64,000 nt of DNA from Pyrenophora tritici-repentis (lineage: Eukaryota > Ascomycota > Dothideomycetes > Pleosporales > Pleosporaceae): positions 1,240,001 through 1,304,000 of the forward strand of contig NC_089395.1 of the NCBI RefSeq assembly GCF_003171515.1. The letters are read 5' to 3'. The position numbers were made by a program, and so were the translations under genes. Each line of letters starts with the position of its first letter. Position 1 is the first letter of the stretch. The notes below the pieces were generated by a model. The model saw only the letters and a program-made list of their open reading frames with translations, searched no databases and was not told where the DNA came from. Shown here one piece after another: positions 21,501 to 30,993 of this stretch.

Positions 21501-21804
21501 CCAGCTCGGTTACAACGGTACAGATACCCATCCTATCCTTATCTACGGAGACAACGCTCCATCTATACAGCTACTACACTCAGAGGGTCATCACGAGCGT
21601 ACAAAGCACGTCGATATCTACTACCATTACATCAAGGATCAAGTCCGCGACGGCAACCTCTACGTAGAGCATGTACGAACTCATGAGATGGCTGCTGACG
21701 GCCTCACGAAACCTCTTGAACGACAAGCCCACAGCAGGTATCTACAACAGCTAGGCCTTACGACTCCAACTATCGAAACAAAGGACTACAACAAAGGTGG
21801 ATAG
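18007..21804 (+). CDS. Copia pol polyprotein (zinc knuckle, PR, IN, RT, RNase H)
   Basis: The frame is open from just after a TAA at 18004 and has no ATG near its start, so it needs a frameshift from gag. Visible in order: RG-rich linker and zinc knuckle; aspartic protease (FIIDTGSSDHIC); GAG-pre-integrase region (LHELFGHADPKAL); integrase core (HIDIVGPV, HMDNDN, TPHQNGVAEASN); Copia RT (EQADVVTAFLNG, LAYVDDIIF); and RNase H (GYSDASFADGEDRKSTSGY, TTSTTEAEYVAL). All catalytic motifs look intact. The element could be active if the gag/pol register is bridged by programmed -1 slippage; otherwise it is one base short of functional. Confidence 0.9.
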   Translation, partial: HVYPSFWGDNNRSQPLSDNNDANRSATRGRGNRGNGRAQRGRGRGSEGATQRPTNTSPYCKHCDCNHTGGGDNCWYTFPHLATEAWRQRQAQQQGKQQPTSTNAAAINAEGFAFTTVHLSEKVQSLTKETSNFKQRFIIDTGSSDHICNDRSKFQILHDTAPATINTGAGPITAKQVGTIQITVVTSEGVLNKVSFTNVLYAPDMFVSVLSHSKLRAKNLYYHGWDSKLYLMPSQQEIAFTPEIDKIPTLLLANTELEAARAFAFATAATTNPTGVLAPYREITLQELHELFGHADPKALKLLVANTTGLRLTTTQAFSCEACMLSKSKKQISRRSPARSTTFLHRIHIDIVGPVTPEGVNGERYWILYTDDYSRYRWIDFTDCKAAITSKLIQHLDKMETQHHVRVSIVHMDNDNMFLNQTTGRYFKDKGIISEPSTAYTPHQNGVAEASNYVVEVRARTMILAAPHISKTYWPYAAQYSIDVLNHSVSSAVPDSKTPRQLLFEHMKVANPVPNLCSFRTFGEAGYVHQPVQRRVQSAKFEPRSVKMYFVGREGSRIYLMWDPVTQSIHRTSSVAWPKHDVKAVVQEDTATTKPDQCFYIQDPPPALDPSSFPHHEVSLPEQGSGYVFDGLEAEAQSSFDFDADIDNYNSLTEVANARATPQRRDTSQNAPRHDEISASFDARNILDGRRRITRPPNRYAAVSRCFATAITEATTTDLPPEPATRKAARLHPYSKQWIAAEDEELVSLDQNGTWETTTTIPPDVYALPTKWVYKYKVKDDGQLERFKARLVVCGNRQETDFWRETYAAVARATTLKVLLALVATEDLECEQADVVTAFLNGKLDKDEVVYVRLPDGRKAKLIKALYGLRRSPRLWYNELSSYLKGIGLDPLESDPCVFKHLDGSLILAYVDDIIFITATKQRMKEIKEAVYKKYKCRDLGPISHYLGLRIRRSRPSRLIEISMESYVDKLVEEYSRQHALPRYTPLDTSVLKLKLRSPTDLATQQQIQNYQKVIGKLLYPATQLRADISFHVAYLARAMSNPTQQHYEYAIQIIDYLKTFKSLVMSYRATSPHARMPITMYATSYDDNKNNTNPTLHLHGYSDASFADGEDRKSTSGYLFKLAGGTICHKSVKQKLVTTSTTEAEYVALTYAAKEATWLYRLLHQLGYNGTDTHPILIYGDNAPSIQLLHSEGHHERTKHVDIYYHYIKDQVRDGNLYVEHVRTHEMAADGLTKPLERQAHSRYLQQLGLTTPTIETKDYNKGG

Positions 21805-21816
21805 AGCAGGACTATC

Positions 21817-21832
21817 AGGTCCTGTGGGGGTG
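21817..21832 (+). other. Copia polypurine tract region
   Basis: A G-rich run (CCTGTGGGGGTG) immediately precedes the 3' LTR at 21833, the expected place for plus-strand priming. Confidence 0.6.
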
Positions 21833-22002
21833 TGTCGAGACGCGGTGAGAGCCTTCACTAGTATTCACGGTGAATCAGGCTTCCCGTGCTCTGATTGGCC
21901 AGGCACTGATTAGTCAGCTGCTCCGTGCGCGCACCATAGATATTCTCCCTTCTCCCGTAGCTCCAATACAACAAGTTCACGCACGTTTCTCCACCTTCAT
22001 CA
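21833..22002 (+). repeat. Copia 3' LTR
   Basis: 170 bp, same sequence as 16985-17154; followed by the ATTTC duplication at 22003-22007. Confidence 0.95.
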
Positions 22003-25000
22003 ATTTCAATACCTCACAGCTTTAACGCCACCCCGTAACTGCCTTATAGGGGGTGACTTAAACGCCCGCCATGAACTTTTTGAGCCCGGCTCCACGTCGG
22101 CCAATAGGGGGGCAGAGATCGCCCGCTGGGCCACTCAGAACGACATACCCTACATCGGCGAGGCAGGTAACCCAACACATCGGGCGGGACACGTGCTAGA
22201 CGTATCCTTCTCAAATATACCCTTCGCTAGAACGACAGTCCGCGAAGATATGTATACAGGGTCAGACCATTTCACCCTAGTGACTGTCCTTCCAAGCCGA
22301 GGGAGAGCGGTGCTAGAACAGCATCACTACCGGGTCCACGAGAGAAACATAGATAGGTTTGCCGGGCTAGTTCAACTCTACACAGTAGGCGTACAGCCAA
22401 TTAGCAATAGCGCCCCAGCGGACGTAATCGACGCAAGCATAGCTAGAATCACCCAAGCTATAGGAGATGCAATGCACGCGGCGGGAACACCAAATAGAGA
22501 AAAAGGCCACTCCGCCCCATGGTGGACAGAGGACTGTAGAGTGGCGTATAAGCGGCATATCCAGGAAAAGTCGGACTATGGCCAATCCCCCTCAGAAGCC
22601 ACCCGTGCGTTCCTAGCTACGGTACGAAAAGCCAAGAGAACGTACTGGCAGCAGCGCATAGACGGCTGTAATAACGACAAAGATCTATACAAGCTAGTAG
22701 GCTGGCATAAACTATCATTCGACCAACGGGACACCCCACTTGTAATCGAAGGTAGGACAATCACAGCACCACTCGAGAAAGCTGAGGCACTTAGAGAGGC
22801 AATCCTCGACCGTTTTTCGGCGGAGGACGACCTCCTAGAACCACCGCCTCTTGACAACGACCCGCAAACCACGCCACTACCATGGGACACATACATATCG
22901 ATGGAGGAGACTGAACGCTACGTGATTGGAGTATCTAGCACCTCCCCAGGACCCGATCAGGTGACCGTCCGACTCCTAAAGGCATGCTGGGAACACATTA
23001 GACACCTAGTGCTAGGCATCTACCGGGCGTGCATGGAACAAGGCCACTACCCAGCCGCCTGGAAGACGGTAGAAGTGGCCATGATACCCAAAGTCGGGAA
23101 GAAGGATAAGTCCTCACCCAGATCAATGAGACCAATTGCCCTATCGTCCTGTCTAGGGAAGGGACTCGAGCGTATCATAGCAAGGCGCATAGCACACACA
23201 GCTATGGCTTTTGACATCCTAAGCCCACAGCACGGTGGAGCGCTGCCAAAACGCTCTGCGATGGACCTGGCGACCGCATTCACACACGACGTGGAGATGG
23301 CTTGGTCAAGACACGAGCATGTCTCTATGCTCACGTTAGACGTCCAAGGGGCGTTTGACGCGCTACTGAAAAACAGGCTACTACACCGAATGCGGCAACA
23401 AGGGTGGCCACCCCTACTCCGGAAATTTATCCAGAACTTCCTGTCGGAAAGGAGGGTGCGAGTACGCCTAGGCAATGTCACTACACCTGTACATCGAGTG
23501 GCCTGCGGCACCCCGCAGGGATCGCCGCTATCACCGGTCCTATACACCCTATACCTAGCTGAACTACTCAACCAGGACCGAAAACTCCGGTTCGGGTATG
23601 CCGACGACATCAACCTATACCGGGTCTCCCACTCTTTAGACGAGAACGTCGCACTGCTAGCAGAGGACCTCAAATCTATCAATGAATGGGGAGCTGCGAA
23701 CAAGATCACGTTTGCACCAGAGAAACGGGAGCTGATCCACCTCACGCGCCAGAAAGGACTACATGCGCCGCCAATCCAATTGGAAGATCAAACAATTCAC
23801 CCTATAGCCCCTGCGCAGGGGGGAAGCCAGACAGCGCTGCGCTGGCTTGGGGTGTGGTTTGATAGGGGACTAACTTTCAAGAAGCACGTCGCAGAAAGGG
23901 CGGCGCAAGCTAGGAAAGTAGCGAACCATCTCCGGAGCCTCGCCAACACAGCCCACGGCCCTCCAGCAGGATCGCTACGCAAGGCAGCCATAACATGTAT
24001 CCTGCCCATACTACTATACGGAGCCGAAACATGGTACGAGGGCAGGACGAAGAACCCACGAATTGCAAGGGTTTCCCGTAAACCCACGGTCAGCACTAGG
24101 GTAGGCTGGCACCTAACCACGATAGATCAGGCACTAATAGCAGCCACGAAGGCAATCCTCCCTGCGTGGAGGACAACACCAAACGCAGTACTGCTAAGAG
24201 AAGCTGCGATGCCGTCGGCACAGGTGGCGCTAGAGGAGGCCAAGCTCCGCTTTGCAGTTCACCTACGCACAATAGACGACAAGCACCCACTTACTAATAG
24301 AACTACACTGCCACTAGTCATACGAGGACGCGCAGCGGGCAACCGACGGATACCAAGATCGAAGGTTCAGCGCGTAGCACAACTGCTACCCGCCACACCC
24401 CGAAACGTCCTAGCCAGCCCTCACTTTTCAGACGGGTCGAGGCAGGATCCAACGCAAGGGCAAGGAAAGGACATTGCTGCCCAGAATTTCACCATCTGGT
24501 GGGAGTCTCTTGGACAAGAGACAATCACTGTCTTCTCAGACGGGTCTGAACAACAAATCAACGGTACAAGGGTGGTCACTTACGGGTACGCTATATACCA
24601 GGGCCAGGCCGCCGTGGCGACTGGACAAGGCTCACTAAATGCCCTTAGCCACGTCTTCGATGCGGAGGCTATAGGCGCGTGCAGAGGACTCAAACACGCA
24701 CTACAACTCTCACTGCCTAGCCAGAGGGAGATCGTACTTTGCATAGACAGCACTTCGGTAATATGGGGCATACGCGGAACCGCCCCTACCTCCTCCCAAT
24801 GGGCGTTCCTCCAAATCCATGGAGCTATGGAGGCCTACAACGTGAAAACGCGGTGGGCGCCGGGACACATGAAGATTGTTGGAAACGAGCTCGCCGACCA
24901 GCTGGCTGACAGCGAGGCCAAAGACCCGCACCAGCCATACGGCATGGCCGCCTCCCCCACAAGATCCGGTATACGAACAGTAGGCCGCCGCCTCCTCGAA

Positions 25001-25824
25001 CATACAAGGGACACTTGGTGGCAGGATAAGAGCAGTAGGCTATCAGCATGGTACACGCAATGGCAGCTGCCATACGATACTAGGCGCACGCCCGCAGCGC
25101 TATGGCTACCCCGAAGGATACTCGCGAAAGTCCTTATGATACGCTCAACGCATGGCGACTTTGAATGGTACCACCGAAAATTCAACCACGAGGATACCTC
25201 GAAATGCCTATGCGGCAGGCCCAAGACGCCAGAACACCTAGTGTTCTGCAAGAGAGCCACAACACACTTCAAGAAGTGGCCTCTACGCCCCATCGTGCCC
25301 CCTCGCACAAGACAGGAAGGCCTAGCGTACCTCGCGCAATTAATAGACCAGCCACAAGAGTTCGAGACCTTCGTTAAGGTAACGAACTCCTTCTATAACG
25401 AGTGATTTCTATTTTTGAATTTCACAAAGACCCGCTGAATTCCTTGGCATTATTCAGTGTAGGATTCGCGGCAGAACGCCGCATAGATGCCACAACCCAC
25501 ACGCTCTCTTTCAAACTTTTCATTATATCTCAAATTGCCTCTTGTTACTTTTTCGTTTCTCTCTCTAAAAAGCAGTCATTGTACTGCATCGATCAAAGGC
25601 GCAAGCCACGAAATACTAGAATATTGTAGGAAAACGGCTTCAAATGGCGGGAGTCCTTTTCACGAACATGTATATAGGCAGGACATCACTCCCCTTAGAT
25701 ACAAAACACCTAGGAATAGGTTCCACGAGGCAAGTGCGACAGCACTATAAGACCACGGCGGGACCCGCCCGAATACCCTATGGGAGGTTACAGATAGGGC
25801 GTTAAACCATAATCAACATCAACA

Positions 25825-25838
25825 TCTGCGTTGCGAAA
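25825..25838. repeat. Right 14-bp target duplication of LINE
   Basis: Exact copy of 16807-16820 (TCTGCGTTGCGAAA), immediately after the ATCAAC-type tail. Confidence 0.85.
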
Positions 25839-26173
25839 TCCAGTTCAAACAAGTTCATTATGTACGCTAAAGGCAGCCCTGCCTACGTATATTTACTACG
25901 TATACGGTATAGGTATAGTTCCTTAACTACTTACTTGTATTGTCATTATAACAAACTACGTTATAAAAATCTATATTTTTTGTGTTTGCCAGGTAGAGGC
26001 ATGTTACCTGTTTGGACTTTTTGGATTTGTAATACCCCCAACTCATGACTAGAAAATTCATGAAACTCTATTATTAAGCATCGACATCACTTATATATAC
26101 AATCTCAAAGTTTCCTACTCATACTACATCAATCTCGCAGTAGTAGTAGAGATCCACGGAACGATAAAAGAAC
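25839..26173. other. AT-rich intergenic stretch
   Basis: This is host sequence after the LINE. It is AT-rich with a TATATATAC at about 26091-26099 that may serve the ORF at 26174. No gene is seen. Confidence 0.5.
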
Positions 26174-26569
26174 GTGACAAACTTACCAATAAATTCGCTG
26201 AAGTCATGCTCAAAATATTGGACGATAAGACGGGCGCGAAGAGAAAGCATTGGGGAATCGGGACGAGAAATAGAGACAAATGGGGCATTAGGACCATGCA
26301 TAAGCGGGGCCCTTATTACCAAGGGCAGAAAAATGCCAACGTGGGCAGGGGCAGAGGGGGATAAAACCCTTGCATGCGATACATGCCTAAAAAAACGACG
26401 CCCATGTATGCGCTTTCTCAAGCCCACGGTTGAAGAGCTGCATACATTAGCTTGGTGTCCCCTCCTAGATAGTATCAGAAAGGACAAACAGCCTGGAGAT
26501 ATAGGTTTCTGGGTCGAGGATTCAGCCTACGCGTGCAATCGGAGTGCCAATTTCGTAGGAGAAAAGTAA
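26174..26569 (+). CDS. Hypothetical protein with Cys-rich motif (131 aa)
   Basis: The frame has a basic N-terminal half and a C-terminal block with ACDTCLKKRRPCMRF, a C-x2-C-x6-C arrangement reminiscent of half a fungal Zn2Cys6 finger, followed by a WCPL...IGFWVED segment. I recall similar short orphan proteins as common in Pleosporales, but I cannot name a family. It is too short for a transcription factor and lacks the second Cys triad. It may be a fragment. Confidence 0.45.
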   Translation: MTNLPINSLKSCSKYWTIRRARRESIGESGREIETNGALGPCISGALITKGRKMPTWAGAEGDKTLACDTCLKKRRPCMRFLKPTVEELHTLAWCPLLDSIRKDKQPGDIGFWVEDSAYACNRSANFVGEK

Positions 26570-26798
26570 TGTGTGCCTTGTTGTGCCAAGGCTATGAAGT
26601 CGCGCTAGCGCTTGTTTGCCCTACAGTCGACTCATCCTCACGTGCAGAGTCTGGTGTTGCCTACAGCTCTTAGCTGCGGGATTGCTTAGCTTATAAGGCT
26701 CTTCTCGATACCTCCATACCTTCTACCTTTTGCCATCAACACAACACCAAGTGGGCATAAGTAAGTCGCCACTACTACCATGATGTGGAACAAAGCTA

Positions 26799-27707
26799 AT
26801 GCCTATGCTAGAGATGGAGCCAAACGACCCCGGAACCGATTCCAACCCTCTGCCAGTTGAGCTACCAGAGTACCTGTCACTGGAAGTTCTGTCCTTGGAG
26901 TATCGCAAGCCGACTGAGTCTTCCCTGAGTGAGGCGCCCTCTGCTACCTGTACCCAGACGTTTCCATTCATGTGTCTCCCTAAGGATGTACGTCTATGCG
27001 TGTACGATCAGATCGCCTCCGAACCTATTTACCACACCCTGCCCGGACCTTATGCTGGTGTCCCGTACGCGCGTTCCGATATGTCGATGCTACGCTGCAG
27101 CCGGGAAGTATACATGGAAGCAAGGTGCATCCTACAGCAGGGGGCTAAGGAGCAACCAAACACTCTTACAGTACAGCTAGCAGGTCGCCTAGACAGCAGC
27201 AACGACAGACAGGCCGTCCAGTACGTCGACTGAGTGTTGTTGCTGATCTATCGGGTGGTGCATCTTCTCCAAATTCCTGCATTTTATGACCTATCTGTGG
27301 ATGAAGCCATCCGCTACGCGAGTAATTTTCTCACCAGTCTGGCTCAATTTTATGTTAACAGATCGGGCCGTGGAGACAGATCAGCCCTCTTCAATGGCCA
27401 GCAGCACAGCTTCTGTGAATATACACTCCACACGTGTCGTAGCCTTGTGGCTGGCGGCGACATGACTGTCTACATCCTGCTCAACAACTGGGTCCTGGAT
27501 CCTATCGAAGGACAGTGGAACGTACTTGCGCATATAGTACAATTGCTTGGCCGCGATTGCACGGGCACCGTGACCCTGCAATTTCTAGCGCCTTGCCACA
27601 AGGTTGATCACTATCGCGCAGCCTTTGTAGCAGCCTGGTCGCCTGATTACATAGCGCCCGCCCGGTGGTCCGTCGACGTAGTTCAAGAGGCGTATGTGCC
27701 GCTGTAG
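26799..27707 (+). pseudogene. 2EXR/F-box-like orphan with in-frame TGA
   Basis: Two open frames (26799-27230 and 27234-27707) are in the same reading frame, separated only by a TGA at 27231-27233. The first contains a short block, FMCLPKDVRLCVYDQI ... LRCSREVYMEARCIL, resembling the LPxELRxxIY...CRxxYxEA pattern of fungal 2EXR/F-box-like proteins. The second continues with a well-composed C-terminal domain. A GTACGT donor lies just before the TGA but I found no acceptor that restores frame. Together they would give about 302 residues. Most likely a nonsense-mutated gene; readthrough or an unseen intron is possible. Confidence 0.45.
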
Positions 27708-28156
27708 CGAGGGGCGTTCTTGAACGGCCTATACGCTGATGAAAACCTAAGAAAGCACGAATGGCCAGGATATCAAAGGGGAAAAGGCACGGCATGGAAG
27801 ATCTGGAGTCACTAGCCTAAGGGCGCCAAGTCACTGATACTGCTGTGAGAGATTATGCAAGAATGACTGGACAGGAGGGTAGCAGGTCGTACAAAGTTCA
27901 TACCAAATACAACATGCTTGCATTGAAACTCCATGATTGTCATGATACCCGTGTCGTTACCTACCTGTACCCAAAACTATTGGCGTATATGACTCAGCCC
28001 ACATGTTACTGTAAGGTAAGAGGTAAGAGTGAAAAGTCGGTAGAGCTCTCGTCAAAATCAGGCAATCGATGGCTGTTCAGTCTGGAACGCCAATGATACC
28101 ATGGTACTGTAGAGGAGATATATATCAGCGCGCGCACACAAATATCTCCATCTCCT
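27708..28156. other. Short non-coding interval
   Basis: It contains only small ORFs (for example 27845-28096) with no motif or clear splice signals. Confidence 0.45.
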
Positions 28157-28483
28157 ATGTGTGTGCTAGCCAAAGAGCCAGACGAAAATTTTCCAGTGAG
28201 ATCACTTACGAACAGCTTTCACCAAAAGGACGACAAAAGCAAGTTTGGGAGGACTGTGTATAGACTTCGGAAGCTTGAAGCTCTTGCTTTAGAGAAGACG
28301 GTACAAGCAGCTAGGATTGAGGCACAATCGGCGGTGATGGTGGTGCAGGCAGAAGCACAGAGAGCGGAAGCTGCGAGGATCCGCGCAGATGCGGCAAGAA
28401 CCGTTGAGGAAGCTGTAAACATCTGCCTCCAGTATGCTAAGCAGAATTTGGAGTCATGGGCGTCGCAGCAAAAGCGCACATAG
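28157..28483 (+). CDS. Hypothetical coiled-coil protein (108 aa)
   Basis: The C-terminal two thirds is Ala/Glu/Arg-rich with heptad-like spacing (EALALEKTVQAARIEAQ, AEAQRAEAARIRADAAR), predicting a long coiled coil. The N-terminus may be a partial or wrong start. It converges on the decayed minus-strand locus at 28643. No family is recognised. Confidence 0.35.
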   Translation: MCVLAKEPDENFPVRSLTNSFHQKDDKSKFGRTVYRLRKLEALALEKTVQAARIEAQSAVMVVQAEAQRAEAARIRADAARTVEEAVNICLQYAKQNLESWASQQKRT

Positions 28484-28642
28484 ATAAAGACAACCTAAGA
28501 ACGAAAGGAAAGATGAGCAAATGAACTATAATATCACTCTGAACCCGCCGATATTTCTACATGTCTGGAACCTCGCATTTCCGTGTCTTGAACCTCGTAT
28601 ATTCATGTCTTTAGCCTCCTTATCACCACATAGCCTTCTCTA

Positions 28643-30297
28643 CTACAATACAACACGAGATCGTTCCTCTATCCTTCGTAAACGCCTCTTTTGCAATATT
28701 GCGATAGCAACATTCATCTTTCCATGGAGGTCTGAATCAGAGTCTGAGTCTTGGTGGCTGTCTTCAAGTTCTTGTAGACGGTTCAGCTTTTCCCCCAGTG
28801 CTAGCTCTTGAGGGTCTTGTACAGTACCATCTTCTTGGATATTGTTGCTGGAGCAACTGTGCAATTTCTTTGTCAAGATCCTCAATTTCCTTGCGTAACA
28901 CGGCAACTGGCCGGGGACCACCTGTACCAGCGATCAAAGGGCCTTCGAACTGCCGCTTCAGTACAGCGAGCTCTGTTGCCAGATTTTGACGATATGGTGT
29001 ATAGTCTTCACGCCACCTTGCACACCTGCCATACTTGTTGTCGTTCATCTGCAGGGATGTGGGAGAGCAGCGAACTGGTTGTTTGTACGCCTCCCTGGTA
29101 TACGCCAAATCCACCGCCGGTCTCGTGCTGTCTGCGATGACGCTAGTAAGGGGCTCGGCAATGCGGCTCTCATGCTCTACCAAGAAGCACACAGGGTGCG
29201 ACTCAAAGCGGTATTTCCCGTCTTCGACCGCCACGCGGAACGCCGCTTGAACCATGTGGTGGAACCAACTAGTGTCGACCGTGACATGCTGTTGTAGGCA
29301 CCGCGTAACGGACAAAGCATAACCAACGTACTTGAAAGATTTGGGGAAGGGCTTGTCGAGCTGGTCGTCGGGGAGTTGCCCAATGCGGTCATTCAGCGCA
29401 GTGCAGAAGGTCATAACCTGCATAGCCCGCTGCTGTGACCCCTCGAGACACCAATGATGGCCATTTTGGATGTCTTTAGCGCAACTCTTGGTAGTCGCTC
29501 GTATGTTATCAAGTTCTGATGCCGCTACGAAAGACCTAAACTTGCCGGATACATAGTCTAGAAGCCGCTTGGTAACCTTCTTGAACTCGTTGGGTGTCGG
29601 GGCATGGCCTTCTGGGTTTACCAGGTGACGAATGTATATAGCTGGCGCGGACTTTTGATTTGATCACATGCTCCAGGGTGAAGTGCCGTCCGTCAACTGA
29701 TATTGTATCTCGGGCTCTTGTCTACTCGCGTGGCATAGATTACCGCCAACGATAGCTTCCAAGGTCTTTTGCGGAATGGAAGCAAGAATCTAGGTAACAT
29801 TAGCTTTTCTTCTCATGACAGTGTGTAGACCGCACTCACCTCAACCGCCGCGACGCGAAAATCCGGCCCATCCATACTCCTCGCCACTACGTGGCGGTCG
29901 CCAACCTCCTCGTGATAGACGGCAATTGTCACGGCCATAAGGCCGAACCCGAGTTCTTTTGCGTAGTTGATGCGGGGTCGCCGAGCACGCGCTGTGGTTT
30001 CGTTTTTTGGTCAGGAGTGAGGGGCAAGATGGTGATTTTAGCCATGGTAGTGTTGAGCTGCTGTATCTCCCTACGCGGTATCTTCGGGTGGATGGGGTCT
30101 TCTTCAATAGGCGGCGAGCTTGACCGCGGTTTGAATGCCGTCTGTGTTGTCGGGGAAGTGTCACGCTGCTGCAGGAGGTCAGCCATTCGGAATGATGGAG
30201 CTCCGGCCCGCTGATTGCGCGAGCTGTAGGTCTTTTTTTTGCCCATGCTTGGTGGCATGTTAGTAGATGGTGCGTTGGCACTGAACAGAAGTGGCAC
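28643..30297 (-). pseudogene. Decayed orphan gene (about 450 codons, several frameshifts)
   Basis: On the minus strand a coherent protein can be followed through frame changes. It starts MPPSMGKKKTYSSRN at 30258 (or at 30297). A -1 shift lies at an A6 run near 30000. A plausible intron (GTGAGT donor after ..VAAVE, acceptor CTAG before ILASIPQKT) lies at about 29780-29840. Another shift lies near 29680 (after YQLTDG) and one near 28850. It ends in an acidic coiled-coil tail stopping at 28643. The longest intact block is 28764-29423 and its upstream in-frame extension. No known domain is seen. The frame changes make it non-functional as read. Confidence 0.5.
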
Positions 30298-30334
30298 GTC
30301 ATGGTATTACTCGCACCTGCCCGCAACTACATGA

Positions 30335-30680
30335 TTATCTAAGCCCTACCCACCCACGCATCCAGCATGTCTGCATGCTCTGATATTTGTCTTTGAGCTT
30401 GCCCATTCTCTCGCGCAACTGTATGGCTACAATTCTGACTAGATTGAGTCTTGCCTGGAGGGTCTTGATGCAGTGCTGGTCTTGATTTGCATTTGACTGC
30501 AAGGCGGCAACATCCACACGATATCGCTCTAGGAGCTTCCTGCCGAGATCCTCGGCCATCTGCATATGCCTCTGCAATTCAGAAACGGTATGCTCGAGCC
30601 TGGCAATATCGGCCGTGTTTTGTTGCAATTCTTGATCTTGTGGCTTGGCAGTCTTTCTCCAAAAATGCAGGCTATGCTTT
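30335..30680 (-). CDS. Coiled-coil ORF in decayed locus
   Basis: An open minus-strand frame of about 100 residues (ORF 30335-30628, extending upstream without ATG) is almost entirely heptad-like (IARLEHTVSELQRHM, LGRKLLERYRVDVAAL, RERMGKLKDKYQSM). It lies between the two decayed genes on the same strand and may be an exon or a fragment of either one. Confidence 0.35.
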
Positions 30681-30993
30681 TGTTTACTTGCAGTCTATAC
30701 AGATGTTACAAAGAAAAAGTTTTCGTGTCCTTCAAGGATAAGGACTAACTAACTGAATAACCAAACAACCAAAGCACATTCAAGCTGTCTGCTTGACGGC
30801 ACCCGCCTATCACGCTTTTTCGCGGTGCTCAAGTGGTTGATGATTGCGCCATGAAAAGTCCCTTGTCGCGCAAAATAGTACTTTTGGGACTTAAACAAGG
30901 ATAAACCAAGAAATCAAGTTGCTTCAGTAAAGATAAGAAGACAAAAAACTCAAATAATCGGAAGGGTATACGCAGAAAGATAAGGCCGTCTCT

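Larger units (their letters stand above)
16985..22002 (+). mobile_element. Copia-type LTR retrotransposon, full length (5018 bp)
   Basis: Two 170-bp LTRs start with TGTCGAGACGC and end with CACCTTCATCA; reading through them I find no difference. A 5-bp duplication (ATTTC) flanks the element. A primer-binding site follows the left LTR and a purine tract precedes the right one. Internal sequence encodes Gag and a PR-IN-RT-RH polyprotein in Copia order. Identical LTRs indicate recent insertion into the LINE. Confidence 0.96.
16821..25405 (+). pseudogene. LINE ORF2 (EN-RT-RNase H), interrupted
   Basis: The polyprotein is in two blocks, 16821-16984 and 22008-25405, which join in frame across the Copia insertion. 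Visible in order: the C-terminal half of an AP-type endonuclease (RPRVLTYTRK, then NCLIGGDLNARHELFEPG, PTHRAG, GSDHFTLV); a reverse transcriptase with FGYADDINLYR as the catalytic motif; an RNase H domain (ITVFSDGSEQ, FDAEAIGA, LCIDSTS, WAPGHMKIVGNELAD); and a C-terminal C-x-C-x6-H-x3-C knuckle (CLCGRPKTPEHLVFC). The RNase H domain points to a Tad1/I-like clade. The N-terminus of the endonuclease and any ORF1 are missing through 5' truncation, so the copy cannot be autonomous. Confidence 0.9.
16821..25824 (+). mobile_element. 5'-truncated LINE, split by a Copia element
   Basis: This non-LTR retrotransposon starts abruptly inside its endonuclease coding region at 16821 and ends at 25824 with an ATCAAC-type tail (AATCAACATCAACA). 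Exact 14-bp duplications flank it. A Copia element (16985-22002) interrupts it. Without the Copia element and one 5-bp duplication, the LINE copy would be about 4 kb. The 3' UTR runs from 25406 to the tail. Confidence 0.88.

Noticed and set aside
23047..23745. 232-codon minus-strand ORF
   Set aside because: Shadow of the LINE reverse transcriptase in the antisense direction.
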